Source: a virus. Taken from it: a stretch of DNA of 24,725 nt. The stretch is from positions 1 to 24,725 of the IMG/VR virus record IMGVR_UViG_3300008113_000556; one strand, given 5' to 3'. Made by a program: the position numbers and the translations under genes. Under the pieces are notes generated by a model. It was not told the origin of the DNA. It searched no databases and saw nothing but the letters and a program-made list of their open reading frames with translations. Positions 6,147-15,145 of the stretch are shown here, piece after piece (positions within the stretch are counted from its first letter, which is position 1; every line of letters begins with the position of its first letter).

Positions 6147-7448
6147 ATGCAGAATCAACACTTAGAAAATATTTGGTTTAGGGCAGTGATAGATAATCCT
6201 GCTTATATAGATGCTACTGATATTAGCTTTTTTAAAAACACGGACTATCAGGAAGTTTTTAAAGTTGTTAAATCTTTTTGGAAAAAATATCAGCAGATAC
6301 CAAGTAAGGTACAAGTAAGAGAATCTGCAAAACTTTTAAAAATAGAGGATAAAATATCGGATAGTCTTTTAGATTCTATGTGGTCTATATCCTTACAAGA
6401 TTATGATCCAGACTGGCTACAACAAAACGTTGAATCTTGGGTTGAATGGAAAACCCTAGAAAAAAGCGCAGTTGATTCAATAAACTACATTAGAAGTACC
6501 GAGGTTACTCCAGACAACATTAAGGATGTTATCAACACTTACAAATCTATAGTTGTTGACAGAAACAAAGTTGATTTTTCTTTTGACATGGGACTTAACT
6601 TTAGAGACCCAGAATCACACAAACAACCTAGTAATTTAACATTTTCTAGCGGATATGATTATATCGATTTCTGTTTAGGTGGTGGATTTTCTGCCAAGGG
6701 ATTATACGTTTTGTTAGGACAACCTAAGGTTGGTAAAACATTATGGCTTGGTAATATAGCAACTCAAGCAATACGGGCTTCAAATAATGTTGCTATCATT
6801 ACTCTAGAATTAGGTGATAGAAAATATATGAAAAGATTGGGATCTAATCTGCTTGGTTTAAGAATGTCTGAATATAAGGATAGTGCGGAGAACGATGTCT
6901 TGATAAAAAAGAAAATAACAAATCTTGCTTTTGAGAATCTAAGAACACCTGGTGAATTAGTAGTAAAAGAATTTCCAACCTCGCAGGCTTCTGCTATCGA
7001 CGTGGAAAACTGGTTAACTAAGGTTGAGCAGATTATGGGAATAAAATTCAAGATTGTGATTATTGACTATATTAACATCATGAAGAACTGGAGAAATCCC
7101 AACTCTGAAAATACATATATGAAGATTAAGCAAATAGCAGAAGATCTTAGAGCAGCTGCTCAAAGAAACCAATGGGCTATTGTAACCGCTACACAAACAA
7201 AACAAAGCGAATTTGACGCTACTGATTTAAGTATGAATTCAGCATCAGAATCATCAGGACTTGTTGCAACTGTTGATGGTATGTTTGGTATAATACAAGA
7301 TCCAATGATGTACACAAATAACGAATACAAGCTAAAGCTATTAGCAAATAGGGACGAGGGCTACAAAAATTCTTACAAGAAATTTATAGTTGATTACAAC
7401 TACATGAGAATTTCCGAGGATCCTAATTCTCAAATAATGAATGATTGA
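6147..7448 (+). CDS. 41: Replicative DNA helicase, DnaB-like (T4 gp41 type)
   Basis: A 433-residue protein with an N-terminal helical domain (about 1-140) and a RecA-like motor domain. Seen: Walker A GQPKVGKT (191-198), the catalytic Glu in IITLELGD (Glu221), Walker B IVIIDYINI (Asp307), and the DnaB H3/H4-like segment ending in ATQTKQ. It unwinds the fork ahead of the replisome as a ring on the lagging strand. The length is near T4 gp41 (475). Its position directly after uvsX matches T4-like gene order. The TGA overlaps the following ATG (TGATG). Confidence 0.93.
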   Translation: MQNQHLENIWFRAVIDNPAYIDATDISFFKNTDYQEVFKVVKSFWKKYQQIPSKVQVRESAKLLKIEDKISDSLLDSMWSISLQDYDPDWLQQNVESWVEWKTLEKSAVDSINYIRSTEVTPDNIKDVINTYKSIVVDRNKVDFSFDMGLNFRDPESHKQPSNLTFSSGYDYIDFCLGGGFSAKGLYVLLGQPKVGKTLWLGNIATQAIRASNNVAIITLELGDRKYMKRLGSNLLGLRMSEYKDSAENDVLIKKKITNLAFENLRTPGELVVKEFPTSQASAIDVENWLTKVEQIMGIKFKIVIIDYINIMKNWRNPNSENTYMKIKQIAEDLRAAAQRNQWAIVTATQTKQSEFDATDLSMNSASESSGLVATVDGMFGIIQDPMMYTNNEYKLKLLANRDEGYKNSYKKFIVDYNYMRISEDPNSQIMND

Positions 7449-7924
7449 TGAAAAAGCAGAAAAAACTGATTGAAGATGAAAAAGACGATCTTAACATAGA
7501 CGGGGAATTAGAAGGGGAAGATACCGGAAAGGGCGAAGCAGAGGAGGAGTTTGAAGTTGACCCAAACTTAGATTATAGAAGCATACAATCTATAGTCACT
7601 TACGACGATGAGGATTACATATATTCATGTAGTTTAAATGATAGAATAGATGAGATATTTCAAGAGTCGAGGTGGACAATTATAAACCCAAGCAAAAAAA
7701 TACCAAAGGATTTAATACCTTTGATATTTCAAGACATATTAAAAGAGCTTGAAGGAACTGAGTTTTCTATGGTTGAAAAATTTGTTGCTATTTGTGACTA
7801 TACAGCTATAAATTATCAAAAGGCTTATGAATCTATTCATATGAAATATAAAGAGCTTATAGTGCAAGAAATGGATCAAAAATATGGTATTTTAGGTAAG
7901 AAAGGAATCAAAAAAATATTCTAA
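7448..7924 (+). CDS. Acidic hypothetical protein in the replication operon
   Basis: About 158 residues. I prefer ATG 7448, which overlaps the gp41 stop, over the TTG three bases upstream. Residues 1-45 are highly charged (Lys then Glu/Asp, with EGEDTGKGEAEEEFEVD) and probably disordered. The rest is a compact helical domain (DRIDEIFQESRW, LIPLIFQDILKEL, FVAICDYTAINYQKAYESI) ending in a basic tail (GKKGIKKIF). No enzymatic motif. Location between the helicase and gp47, coupled at both ends, suggests a replisome accessory role, for example helicase loading, but similarity to T4 gp59 is not evident. Confidence 0.7.
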   Translation: MKKQKKLIEDEKDDLNIDGELEGEDTGKGEAEEEFEVDPNLDYRSIQSIVTYDDEDYIYSCSLNDRIDEIFQESRWTIINPSKKIPKDLIPLIFQDILKELEGTEFSMVEKFVAICDYTAINYQKAYESIHMKYKELIVQEMDQKYGILGKKGIKKIF

Positions 7925-9036
7925 TGGAGAAGTTTCCTAATATAAAAAGAATAATATTTATCACAGATACACACTTAGGGGTTAGAAACAACTCAAATGA
8001 TTGGATAGAGATACACGAGAATTATTTTAAAAATTGGTTTATTCCGCTCTGTAAAAAAATATACAGGCCTGGAGATTGTTTAGTACATCTAGGAGATGTT
8101 TATGACAGTAGGCAATCTTTAAACCTTCGGGTACTTAATTTAGGGATAGAGATATTCGAGGATCTTTCAGATATTTTTAAAGACGGCATTTTTATAATTT
8201 GCGGGAATCATGACATTTATGGTAAAAATACTAATGATGTTAATTCTCTTAAATCATTAAAATGGATTCCTAGAATAAAGATCTACGAGGAACCCGAGAG
8301 CATAATCATGGGAGATAAAAAAATCTTCCTAATGCCTTGGAGAAAAGATCACGATGCGGAGAGAGAAACCCTAAGGGATGTAAAACAACAACATGATTAC
8401 ATGTTTTGCCACACGGATCTTAAAGGTCTAATGTTTAATAAGTTTGTTAGAATAGATGAAGGTCTAGAATATTCAGACATAGACAAATTTGATAGAGTAT
8501 ACTCAGGACATATACATTACTCCCAGACATTTGGTAAAATGAGAATGCTTGGATCTCCCTATCAATTAACTAGATCTGATACTGATAATCCCAAAGGTAT
8601 AACAGTACTAGATTTAGAAAATGGTTATGAGGATTACTACGACAATGATTACTCTCCCAGATTTGTAAGGATGACTTTTGAAAAAGTTCTAAATTCTAAT
8701 CCAGATGAACTTAATCCAATATTTAACAACAATTTTATTGATATTTTAGTTGACCCTGAGTTAGCTGTTAAAGCACCTCTTGGACTACTAACTGAATATG
8801 TTAATCCACCCCTTAAAATATCCTTTACCCCTATCACTAATCCAGAGCAGGATTTAGTCGATGAGGGATTCCACGATTTAGAGGGAAAAAGCTTCTCTAT
8901 CCTAGATCTTACTAAGTTATATCTCGAAAAATGTAACTATGAGGACGATAAGAAGACTAAAATATACAACGCAATAGAGAAATTACTTCACAAGGTTTCT
9001 GTACAAGTTAGAGAAGATGAAGATCAAGAAGATTGA
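7924..9036 (+). CDS. 47: Recombination nuclease subunit, SbcD/Mre11-like (T4 gp47 type)
   Basis: A 370-residue calcineurin-like metallophosphoesterase. Seen: the metal-binding series D-x-H (Asp15, His17), GDVYD (57-61), GNHD (94-97), FCHTD around His163, and GHIH (195-198), all in the usual order. With gp46 it forms the Mre11-Rad50-type complex that resects DNA ends for recombination-dependent replication and, in T4, host DNA breakdown. The ATG overlaps the previous stop (TAATGG), and its 3' end overlaps gp46 by 20 bases, so the two subunits are probably translationally coupled. Confidence 0.95.
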   Translation: MEKFPNIKRIIFITDTHLGVRNNSNDWIEIHENYFKNWFIPLCKKIYRPGDCLVHLGDVYDSRQSLNLRVLNLGIEIFEDLSDIFKDGIFIICGNHDIYGKNTNDVNSLKSLKWIPRIKIYEEPESIIMGDKKIFLMPWRKDHDAERETLRDVKQQHDYMFCHTDLKGLMFNKFVRIDEGLEYSDIDKFDRVYSGHIHYSQTFGKMRMLGSPYQLTRSDTDNPKGITVLDLENGYEDYYDNDYSPRFVRMTFEKVLNSNPDELNPIFNNNFIDILVDPELAVKAPLGLLTEYVNPPLKISFTPITNPEQDLVDEGFHDLEGKSFSILDLTKLYLEKCNYEDDKKTKIYNAIEKLLHKVSVQVREDEDQED

Positions 9037-10684
9037 ATGGAGAAACGTTGCCTCGTATGGTAACAAGATCCAAAAATTAGAATTACCAGAAAAGCCAGGA
9101 TTGGTTCAAGTATTTGGTGAGAATGGTGTGGGTAAATCCACAATCTCAGATGTAATAACATTCGGCTTGTATGGAAAACTGGAAGGCAAAAAATTAAAAG
9201 ATATACCAAATAGATCCAACAAGTGTGCGTGGATGAAGATCGAATTTGAGCAGGATGGGAAGGTCTATGAGGTTGAAAGAGGATTAGAACCAGCTAGTTT
9301 CCAATTATCTATAAATGGTGAGATCTATGATCAAGCTGGGAAAAGCAACGTTCAGGATTATTTGAGCGATGACATACTCAAAATACCCTACTACGTTTTC
9401 AACAACACTATATCTCTATCAATAAACGACTTTAAAAGTTTTTTGAGAATGAGTACAGCTGACAAGAAACTTATAATTGATAAGATCTTTGGATTTTATA
9501 TTTTGAATGAAATGCGAGACATCCTGAAGGAAGAAAGCAAGAGTATAAAATCAACCATTGATAGATTAACTGGTGAAATATTCGCCACCGGAAGATCTAT
9601 AGCAGCATCACAGAGAGAGCTGGAAGAACTACAAAAAAGAATAGTTGAAAATTCAGGAACAGAGATCGAAAAGACCGAAGGCCAATTAGAGGATTATAAA
9701 GCATTATTAGAGATACACACTGACAAGATAAAAGATTTTCGATCTAAAGAAAGTCAAGTAAATAGATCAGTGACAGATTCCTACGAGAAACTCAGCGACT
9801 TATCCGCAAAAATAAAGTCACTGGATTCTAAAATAAATCTTTACAACGATGATAAGTGTCCAACGTGTTCTTCTGATCTGTCCACTGATTTTCATAAATC
9901 TGTTTTCGACGACCTATGTAATCTAAAAGAACAATATGCGGATGATCTTAAAGAGCTTAAGAAAAATTACGAATCTGCTAAAAAATCACAGAACAAAATA
10001 ACGGAAACGAAGAACGATCTTTTCTCTAAGGGCAGTAAAATTGAAACAGGTATAAAAACCCTAAAAGAGAAATTAAAGAGTCTTAAAACAGCTAAAAACA
10101 ATGACGAAGCTAATTCTATAAGGAAGCTCTTAAGCCAAGCGAACGATGATCTATCAGATTTCAACCAAGAAAAAACAGTTTACGAAGAAAAGCAAGGTTG
10201 GATAAAAACCCTTGATGAGGTACTGAGCGAGAAAGGAGTTAAACAATTAGCTATTAAGTCAATATTGCCATCATTAAATAACGAAATATTAAGTACCCTT
10301 CTCTCCTTACATTTACCATATAAGGTTGTTTTTAACGAGGAATTTAATGCCCAGATTTTTCATCTAGGGGAAGAGATATCTCCACAAACTCTCTCAACTG
10401 GAGAAATGAAAAAGGTTGACTTTGCAGTTTTAGTTGCTGTTATAAAACTAATGAAGATAAGATTCTCTTCTGTTAACATTTTGTTTCTTGATGAAATATT
10501 TAGCTCTGTTGATCCTGATGGAGTTCATAGCATATTAACAACACTGAGAAAGCTTTCTGACGATCTAAGCATGAATATCTTTGTAATAAATCATGCTCCT
10601 ATGCCTACTGAGATATTCGATTACAAAATAGAGATATCTAAAAAAAATAATTTCTCTGATATAGCTTTTGACAAGATATCATAA
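9017..10684 (+). CDS. 46: Recombination ATPase subunit, SbcC/Rad50-like (T4 gp46 type)
   Basis: A 555-residue ABC-type ATPase split by a coiled coil. Seen: Walker A GENGVGKST (34-42), long charged heptad-like arms (about 165-275 and 295-400), a zinc-hook CPTC (281-284) at their junction, the ABC signature LSTGEMKK (459-466), and Walker B ILFLDEIFSSVD (Asp492, Glu493), with the switch His in VINHAP. It is the partner of gp47, and the size matches T4 gp46 (560). The 3' end overlaps the convergent minus-strand gene by six bases. Confidence 0.95.
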   Translation: MKIKKIEWRNVASYGNKIQKLELPEKPGLVQVFGENGVGKSTISDVITFGLYGKLEGKKLKDIPNRSNKCAWMKIEFEQDGKVYEVERGLEPASFQLSINGEIYDQAGKSNVQDYLSDDILKIPYYVFNNTISLSINDFKSFLRMSTADKKLIIDKIFGFYILNEMRDILKEESKSIKSTIDRLTGEIFATGRSIAASQRELEELQKRIVENSGTEIEKTEGQLEDYKALLEIHTDKIKDFRSKESQVNRSVTDSYEKLSDLSAKIKSLDSKINLYNDDKCPTCSSDLSTDFHKSVFDDLCNLKEQYADDLKELKKNYESAKKSQNKITETKNDLFSKGSKIETGIKTLKEKLKSLKTAKNNDEANSIRKLLSQANDDLSDFNQEKTVYEEKQGWIKTLDEVLSEKGVKQLAIKSILPSLNNEILSTLLSLHLPYKVVFNEEFNAQIFHLGEEISPQTLSTGEMKKVDFAVLVAVIKLMKIRFSSVNILFLDEIFSSVDPDGVHSILTTLRKLSDDLSMNIFVINHAPMPTEIFDYKIEISKKNNFSDIAFDKIS

Positions 10685-11278
10685 TTGACTAGCGATATCT
10701 AGAAGTATTTTTTTAGTTTTTTCTGTACCAATAGCTTCTTTTATTGGGTTTATTAATTCTATAATTTTTCGTGCGTAATCCAGATCCATAGAAGATTCTG
10801 CGTGATTTGTAGCTTGTGTAAAACCAGAATCACCCCCTATACAAGATATTATTAAATTTTCAAGCTCTTCAATAGCTTTTGACACATCTTCTTTTGAGGT
10901 TTTTCTGTGTCTTATTTTAGGTATTTCATTCTCGAATTTAGCATAATTGAAATTATCAGGAACTCTTAAAGCTATGTGTGTTACCCCACCGCTTCTGCCT
11001 ACGAAATCTCTTCCGCCAATTCGGATTCTAAGAATATTTTCCGAATCGAGTGAAGATCTAGTTTCGTTATCTTTCTGATCACTATATTGATAATTAAAAA
11101 GCTCTCTGGGATTAGTTATGATTAATTTATCAATGTCTCTTTCAGATCCCATTGGTATAGTGGGATCGTCATTTTTTAACGTCTTATATCCATCTGTAGT
11201 TGATCTAATGTTAAATTTTAATCCGCTATCGGAAGACAAGCTTTCGTTAAACGTATTAAAAAAAGTAATGTGCTTCAT
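10679..11278 (-). CDS. Hypothetical minus-strand protein, candidate capsid cargo
   Basis: A 199-residue soluble protein. Its N-terminus MKHITFFNTFNE closely resembles the T4 internal-protein leader MKTYQEFIAE: Met-Lys, aromatic residues, and x-x-E at residue 12. Here the P3 residue is Phe rather than Leu/Ile. The remainder is polar, with a central Gly-rich strand region (ILRIRIGGRDFVGRSGG) and C-terminal helices (VSKAIEELENLIISCI, YARKIIELINPIKEAI). No known domain recognised. It faces the end of gp46 and is divergent from the 11323 gene. On its own strand a TATATAAGGAAAAG segment lies about 10-20 bases upstream and could serve as promoter and weak ribosome site. Confidence 0.7.
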   Translation of the reverse strand: MKHITFFNTFNESLSSDSGLKFNIRSTTDGYKTLKNDDPTIPMGSERDIDKLIITNPRELFNYQYSDQKDNETRSSLDSENILRIRIGGRDFVGRSGGVTHIALRVPDNFNYAKFENEIPKIRHRKTSKEDVSKAIEELENLIISCIGGDSGFTQATNHAESSMDLDYARKIIELINPIKEAIGTEKTKKILLDIASQL

Positions 11279-11312
11279 TGATGAATCTTTTCCTTATATA
11301 TCATATAGAAGA

Positions 11313-11322
11313 TATATAAAAT
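11313..11322 (+). promoter_or_regulatory. Late-type TATA box directly before a start codon
   Basis: TATATAAAAT ends immediately before ATG 11323. The string is identical to the boxes before the first gp19 gene and the minus-strand gene starting at 3410. With T4-like spacing the transcript would start at or just inside the ATG, so either initiation is leaderless or the spacing differs. Confidence 0.4.
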
Positions 11323-11751
11323 ATGGCAGAAATATATCCAGCAGGAACGGAATCGATAAGAAATCTCACACCAACTTTTAGCTATTTTTTAGTTGTTAAG
11401 GGTGATGCTTTATCTGTGGGAATACCACAGAAAGAATTTTTTGTTTACCGATACAAAGTACCAGTCTCTAAAAAGGACGGGGTTGCTCAATTAGTATCAT
11501 ATTTTAATTCCTTAGGGGATTCCACTATTTCTGAATGTAGAGAGGTACCAGATTTAGAATACGCAACAGGTATTTTTACCCATCCAGAATACACTACTAT
11601 TAATAGACAGCCGTTAAAATTTAAAATGAGAGATATCCCCATCTATTCACAATCACAGATAAGAGTAATAGATTTAGAAAAAGATCCATACCAATATGGA
11701 AGTAAACCTATTATTAAGGATAACACTGCTGTTATAATAGACAATCAATAA
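11323..11751 (+). CDS. Hypothetical late protein at the head of the structural block
   Basis: A 142-residue, mostly beta-rich soluble protein (FSYFLVVKGDAL, FFVYRYKVPVS, then PLKFKMRDIPIYS). No enzymatic motif or membrane segment. It lies nine bases upstream of the gp15-like gene and starts with MAE, preceded by a late-type TATA box, so it is probably a virion or assembly protein. By position it could be a head-tail completion protein such as gp3 or gp13, but I see no sequence evidence for either. Confidence 0.65.
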   Translation: MAEIYPAGTESIRNLTPTFSYFLVVKGDALSVGIPQKEFFVYRYKVPVSKKDGVAQLVSYFNSLGDSTISECREVPDLEYATGIFTHPEYTTINRQPLKFKMRDIPIYSQSQIRVIDLEKDPYQYGSKPIIKDNTAVIIDNQ

Positions 11752-11760
11752 TATTAAAAT

Positions 11761-12597
11761 ATGAATTTTTTAGAAAAGTATAACACAGACGACGTATTTT
11801 TTAGAGGCATTATAATAGGGCTCTTAAGTAAAATGAATGAGGTTATCACTTATGAACAAACCGATAGCGATCAGAATGTAAGTAAAATCTATATTCCCTT
11901 CTTTTACTCAATGGTAGGAGATGAGCCATTCTTACAAGATTTTTATTTATCTTATGAAGACTGCGACGGAAAACCAGCATTTGCAGAGGGTAATTATGAC
12001 GTAGTTCCTAGAGGAATATTGGAATTAGGAACTATTAGAATAGACACAGGCTCTGCTACTACTAAATTCGTTAGAGGATCTTATACTAAAGAGGTGGAGA
12101 AAGAAAACGGTAGCGAGATGGTGACTTATTCTGCTTATCTGTATCCAATTCCTTTAGGGATATCTGTTAATGCTAAAATAAAAGCAGATACAACTTTAGA
12201 TGCTTTTAAAATACAACAAAGCGTGCTAGAAATACTTTACAAAAGATTCGTTTACTATTTCTATTATAAAGGATTTAGAGTTCCAGTTCAAGTTAGTTTA
12301 GGAGACGCACCACCTGACAAACAACCTAATAATTTCCAGATGTCTTATGGATCCCAAAGAGGAGAGGCTATAACTCTTAGCTTTAGTATGGAGTTGGAGA
12401 CTTACTTACCTGATCCGGATTTAACTACAGAGAGATTTAGAGGAAACTTAATGCAAGGAGGAATAAAATTAAATGTTGAGCTAGGAACAGCTCCCCCAGA
12501 TAACAGCACAATAATATCTGGTCTCGGAATATATGATATCAAGAAAGATATTACAGGTGCAACTGGGGCAACTGGCGAAGCTCCTTCGAATCCTTAA
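11761..12597 (+). CDS. 15: Tail-terminator / sheath stabiliser-like protein (T4 gp15 type)
   Basis: A 278-residue protein resembling T4 gp15 (272 residues) in length and pattern: an N-terminal helix followed by a strand (IIIGLLSKMNEVI, KIYIPFFYS), DVVPRGILELGTIRI, a central YPIPLGISVNAKIKADTTLD segment leading into a helix (FKIQQSVLEILYKRF), then strands ending in a FSMELETYLPDP motif. In T4, gp15 caps the finished tail and joins it to the head. The C-terminal GATGATGEAPSNP tail is collagen-like and low-complexity. Position before gp16-gp17-gp18-gp19 agrees with T4 order. The assignment rests on pattern similarity, not on a search. Confidence 0.55.
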   Translation: MNFLEKYNTDDVFFRGIIIGLLSKMNEVITYEQTDSDQNVSKIYIPFFYSMVGDEPFLQDFYLSYEDCDGKPAFAEGNYDVVPRGILELGTIRIDTGSATTKFVRGSYTKEVEKENGSEMVTYSAYLYPIPLGISVNAKIKADTTLDAFKIQQSVLEILYKRFVYYFYYKGFRVPVQVSLGDAPPDKQPNNFQMSYGSQRGEAITLSFSMELETYLPDPDLTTERFRGNLMQGGIKLNVELGTAPPDNSTIISGLGIYDIKKDITGATGATGEAPSNP

Positions 12598-12914
12598 GAG
12601 TTTAGAGGTAAATCCTCCGGACTAGACTCAGGTGCTTGTTCCTCTTTAGTTCCATCTAAGTTTTCAATACCTGCATCTCTAGATTTTCTATAGCCAAGAA
12701 GAGTAGCACCAATAGAAACAAGTATAATAGATTGAGTTAGGATATCTACACTTTTATCTAAAAACATTTTATCGATACATCCAAGTAAAAAACAGATACC
12801 ACCTATAAAAACAACATATAGTCCTGCTGTACCGCTTCCTGATGTTTTACCATCGGAATTTGAAGTAAGCTGTGCAAAGCTAAACTTCTCCATTTGAGCT
12901 CTAAATTTTTTCAT
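12594..12914 (-). CDS. Small membrane protein on the opposite strand
   Basis: A 106-residue protein with two probable membrane segments (about residues 31-52, GLYVVFIGGICFLLGC..., and 60-76, SIILVSIGATLLGYR), a polar N-terminus and an acidic Glu/Pro/Ser-rich C-terminal tail. The stop codon shares a TTAA palindrome with the gp15 stop, so the genes meet with no spacer. It is a single inverted gene inside the late operon, as expected of a recently inserted or separately regulated gene. A holin- or lysis-control-like role is possible from topology only; nothing specific supports it. Confidence 0.65.
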   Translation of the reverse strand: MKKFRAQMEKFSFAQLTSNSDGKTSGSGTAGLYVVFIGGICFLLGCIDKMFLDKSVDILTQSIILVSIGATLLGYRKSRDAGIENLDGTKEEQAPESSPEDLPLNS

Positions 12915-12928
12915 AGTGTTTTTTCTGA

Positions 12929-12936
12929 TATATATT
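12929..12936 (+). promoter_or_regulatory. TATA box in the divergent gap before the gp14-like gene
   Basis: TATATATT lies in the 38-base divergent gap between the inverted membrane gene and ATG 12953, leaving 16 bases to the start. This AT-rich segment probably drives the gp14-16-17 genes, and may also serve the minus strand. Confidence 0.4.
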
Positions 12937-12952
12937 AAAAACGTTAGCCAAA

Positions 12953-15142
12953 ATGGCAGAAGCCTTAATAGATTTTTCGGCTATAGGAAACTATAGAATT
13001 GTATCCTGGTCAGAACCATTCAAAAACGTTCAGTCGTTTAATGGATGGGTTATAGATACAAGCGGAGAAGATCCGCCACATATATATTTATATCTAGAAT
13101 ATAGATGGAGCATTAATGGGTCCAACTGGTCTTTGTGGACTGAATTAACCCAACAGTCAATATCTGCTATTCAGATTTCTCCAGATAATCCTTTTTGGAT
13201 AGAGATCAGATTAACTGCAGTTTCTGATGAAAATGCAAGTCCATACTATCCTCCAGGAACTCCATTAAGCCCACCAATAGTTTTATTAGATTTTGAGCTG
13301 GATCTTCAATATAAAACAGTGGATCCCCGAGATTTAATGACGAATCCTCCTGCACCTCTTTGTAGTAGAGAGCTTACTAACTATCCTATAGTTTTTTCTG
13401 ATTGTAATTTCACATTTAGACCTTATGATATTAACAGGTCTATCAACATGTATCAGGATTTAAGTAAGATTGTTAACAATGTCTTTGGGCATGAGGTTGT
13501 TTATTATTCAGTACAGCCACAAGGAAGGGGAAAAGATGTAGTGCTTAAAGAGTATAACTTGTTTAATGTTGTTGACGAAAAATGCGTTAAGGTCATGGTT
13601 CCTAATAACCAATTTCCTGATGCAGCATTAACTTTCGAAACTTGGGGATTAAATTTTGCCCAGCCATTTGAAATTCATATCGATAGAAAATATTTCGAAA
13701 GCATTTTTGGTAAAGGATCACAACCAAGAAAAAGAGACATAATTTATTTCCCAATCACAAACAGGATCTATCAAATCGATTCTATGTACGTTTTTAGGGA
13801 TATTAATAATTACCCAGTTTATTTTAAGATACAGCTAACTAAATACGAGGTTAAGAAGAACACTACATTTATTAATCCAGAAGCAGAGACTGAACTTTTA
13901 GATTATACGGTTAACACTAAAGAACTATTTGGTGAGGAGGTAAAAAACGAAGAAATAGAGTTAACAAAACCTCAGCAATATGCTATTACATCACAAAGAA
14001 GATTAGAAGATCCTATAAGATCTTACGTAAGTAAAGATCTTCCAATTATAGAATACGATTTAAATAACAACTGGACTATCGTATTTAACAACTATTATGA
14101 TCTAGACAGAATATTTGTGGATTCACAAGCACAAGTTGATCCTATATCCCCTGCAACTCTAGTTATTGAAAGAGATGCTGTTAGATGGAAAGCAGATCCA
14201 GTATTAACAGCAAGCGAGGAAAGATCCTTTTTGTGTTGGTTTAGAATTAGAAATTATTTAGACAGAGCAAAGTTAGTTCCTAAACCTGCTCCAAAGGTTC
14301 CTATAACTATAGATAATATAGGGACAGGAGAAATAACTTATAGCACTTATCCAATAATACACAAATTGTCAATGGGAGAAAATCCTAATGGGTTTGTTTC
14401 TATACTAGCAGATGGAACTAGATCTGGCGGATTTGAGCTATTAGAAATTGTTGACGCATATAGATTTAAAATAAAAGACGAGGGCGCTCCCTCTCCCGCT
14501 AGCACGGCAGGGTGGAAAATGCAAAAGGCGCAGGCCAGAACATTATTTGATGGTTACTATAATGGATCAGGTCTACTTATAGATCTTATTTGGAGTGGAT
14601 CTAATGCTGTTAGTAGCCCTACAGATAACAATTATATACAAACCGGAAGTTTAAGGTTTAGGATAAATAATCTAGAGGTTTCTTCTCCTTTTGGTGCTGG
14701 TATACCAAGTACAATTGGTGAATTTATACCAACTACAGATGATTGGTATGGATTTGTTTTTAACTTCTCTAATATATTTAGACAGTACTCTATGAAAGTT
14801 TGGAGACTCACATACGACCCAGATAATCCAGCAACACAAACTTCAGACTTAAGTCTTGTTCACTCATTGGACGGGGTAACAACACAAGCTTACACTTTTA
14901 ATATAACACCAGTTATAGAGGAAGATTATGACAGTCCTTTTTATGGAACTAATAACTACTCATACAAAACAAGATCCTGTCCATTATGGGCAACTAATTA
15001 TAGATTTTTTAAACAAATGGTAGAGGAAGAGAAACAATCAACTATGCTGAATCAGAACATAGTTGGGGATGCTCAACTCGGTATTATTATAGATAATGCT
15101 AAACCAATACTGAAACTTCCAAAAGTTGCCAGAAACAGATAA
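12953..15142 (+). CDS. Large neck/structural protein with a gp14-like domain
   Basis: A 729-residue late protein. Residues 1-120 look like a beta-sandwich domain (IGNYRIVSWSEPF, IYLYLEYRWSINGSNWS). Residues about 165-305 carry the pattern of the T4 neck protein gp14: GHEVVYYSVQP, FETWGLNFAQPFEIHI, then RDIIYFPITNRIYQIDSMY and FKIQLTKYEV. The remaining 420 residues are beta-rich, with lectin/laminin-like stretches (GSLRFRINNLEV, DDWYGFVFNFSN). T4 gp14 is only 256 residues, so this would be an expanded neck protein, perhaps with surface-exposed or carbohydrate-binding domains. It lies between gp15 and gp16 rather than before gp15 as in T4. It ends three bases before the gp16 start. Confidence 0.6.
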   Translation: MAEALIDFSAIGNYRIVSWSEPFKNVQSFNGWVIDTSGEDPPHIYLYLEYRWSINGSNWSLWTELTQQSISAIQISPDNPFWIEIRLTAVSDENASPYYPPGTPLSPPIVLLDFELDLQYKTVDPRDLMTNPPAPLCSRELTNYPIVFSDCNFTFRPYDINRSINMYQDLSKIVNNVFGHEVVYYSVQPQGRGKDVVLKEYNLFNVVDEKCVKVMVPNNQFPDAALTFETWGLNFAQPFEIHIDRKYFESIFGKGSQPRKRDIIYFPITNRIYQIDSMYVFRDINNYPVYFKIQLTKYEVKKNTTFINPEAETELLDYTVNTKELFGEEVKNEEIELTKPQQYAITSQRRLEDPIRSYVSKDLPIIEYDLNNNWTIVFNNYYDLDRIFVDSQAQVDPISPATLVIERDAVRWKADPVLTASEERSFLCWFRIRNYLDRAKLVPKPAPKVPITIDNIGTGEITYSTYPIIHKLSMGENPNGFVSILADGTRSGGFELLEIVDAYRFKIKDEGAPSPASTAGWKMQKAQARTLFDGYYNGSGLLIDLIWSGSNAVSSPTDNNYIQTGSLRFRINNLEVSSPFGAGIPSTIGEFIPTTDDWYGFVFNFSNIFRQYSMKVWRLTYDPDNPATQTSDLSLVHSLDGVTTQAYTFNITPVIEEDYDSPFYGTNNYSYKTRSCPLWATNYRFFKQMVEEEKQSTMLNQNIVGDAQLGIIIDNAKPILKLPKVARNR

Positions 15143-15145
15143 TTT

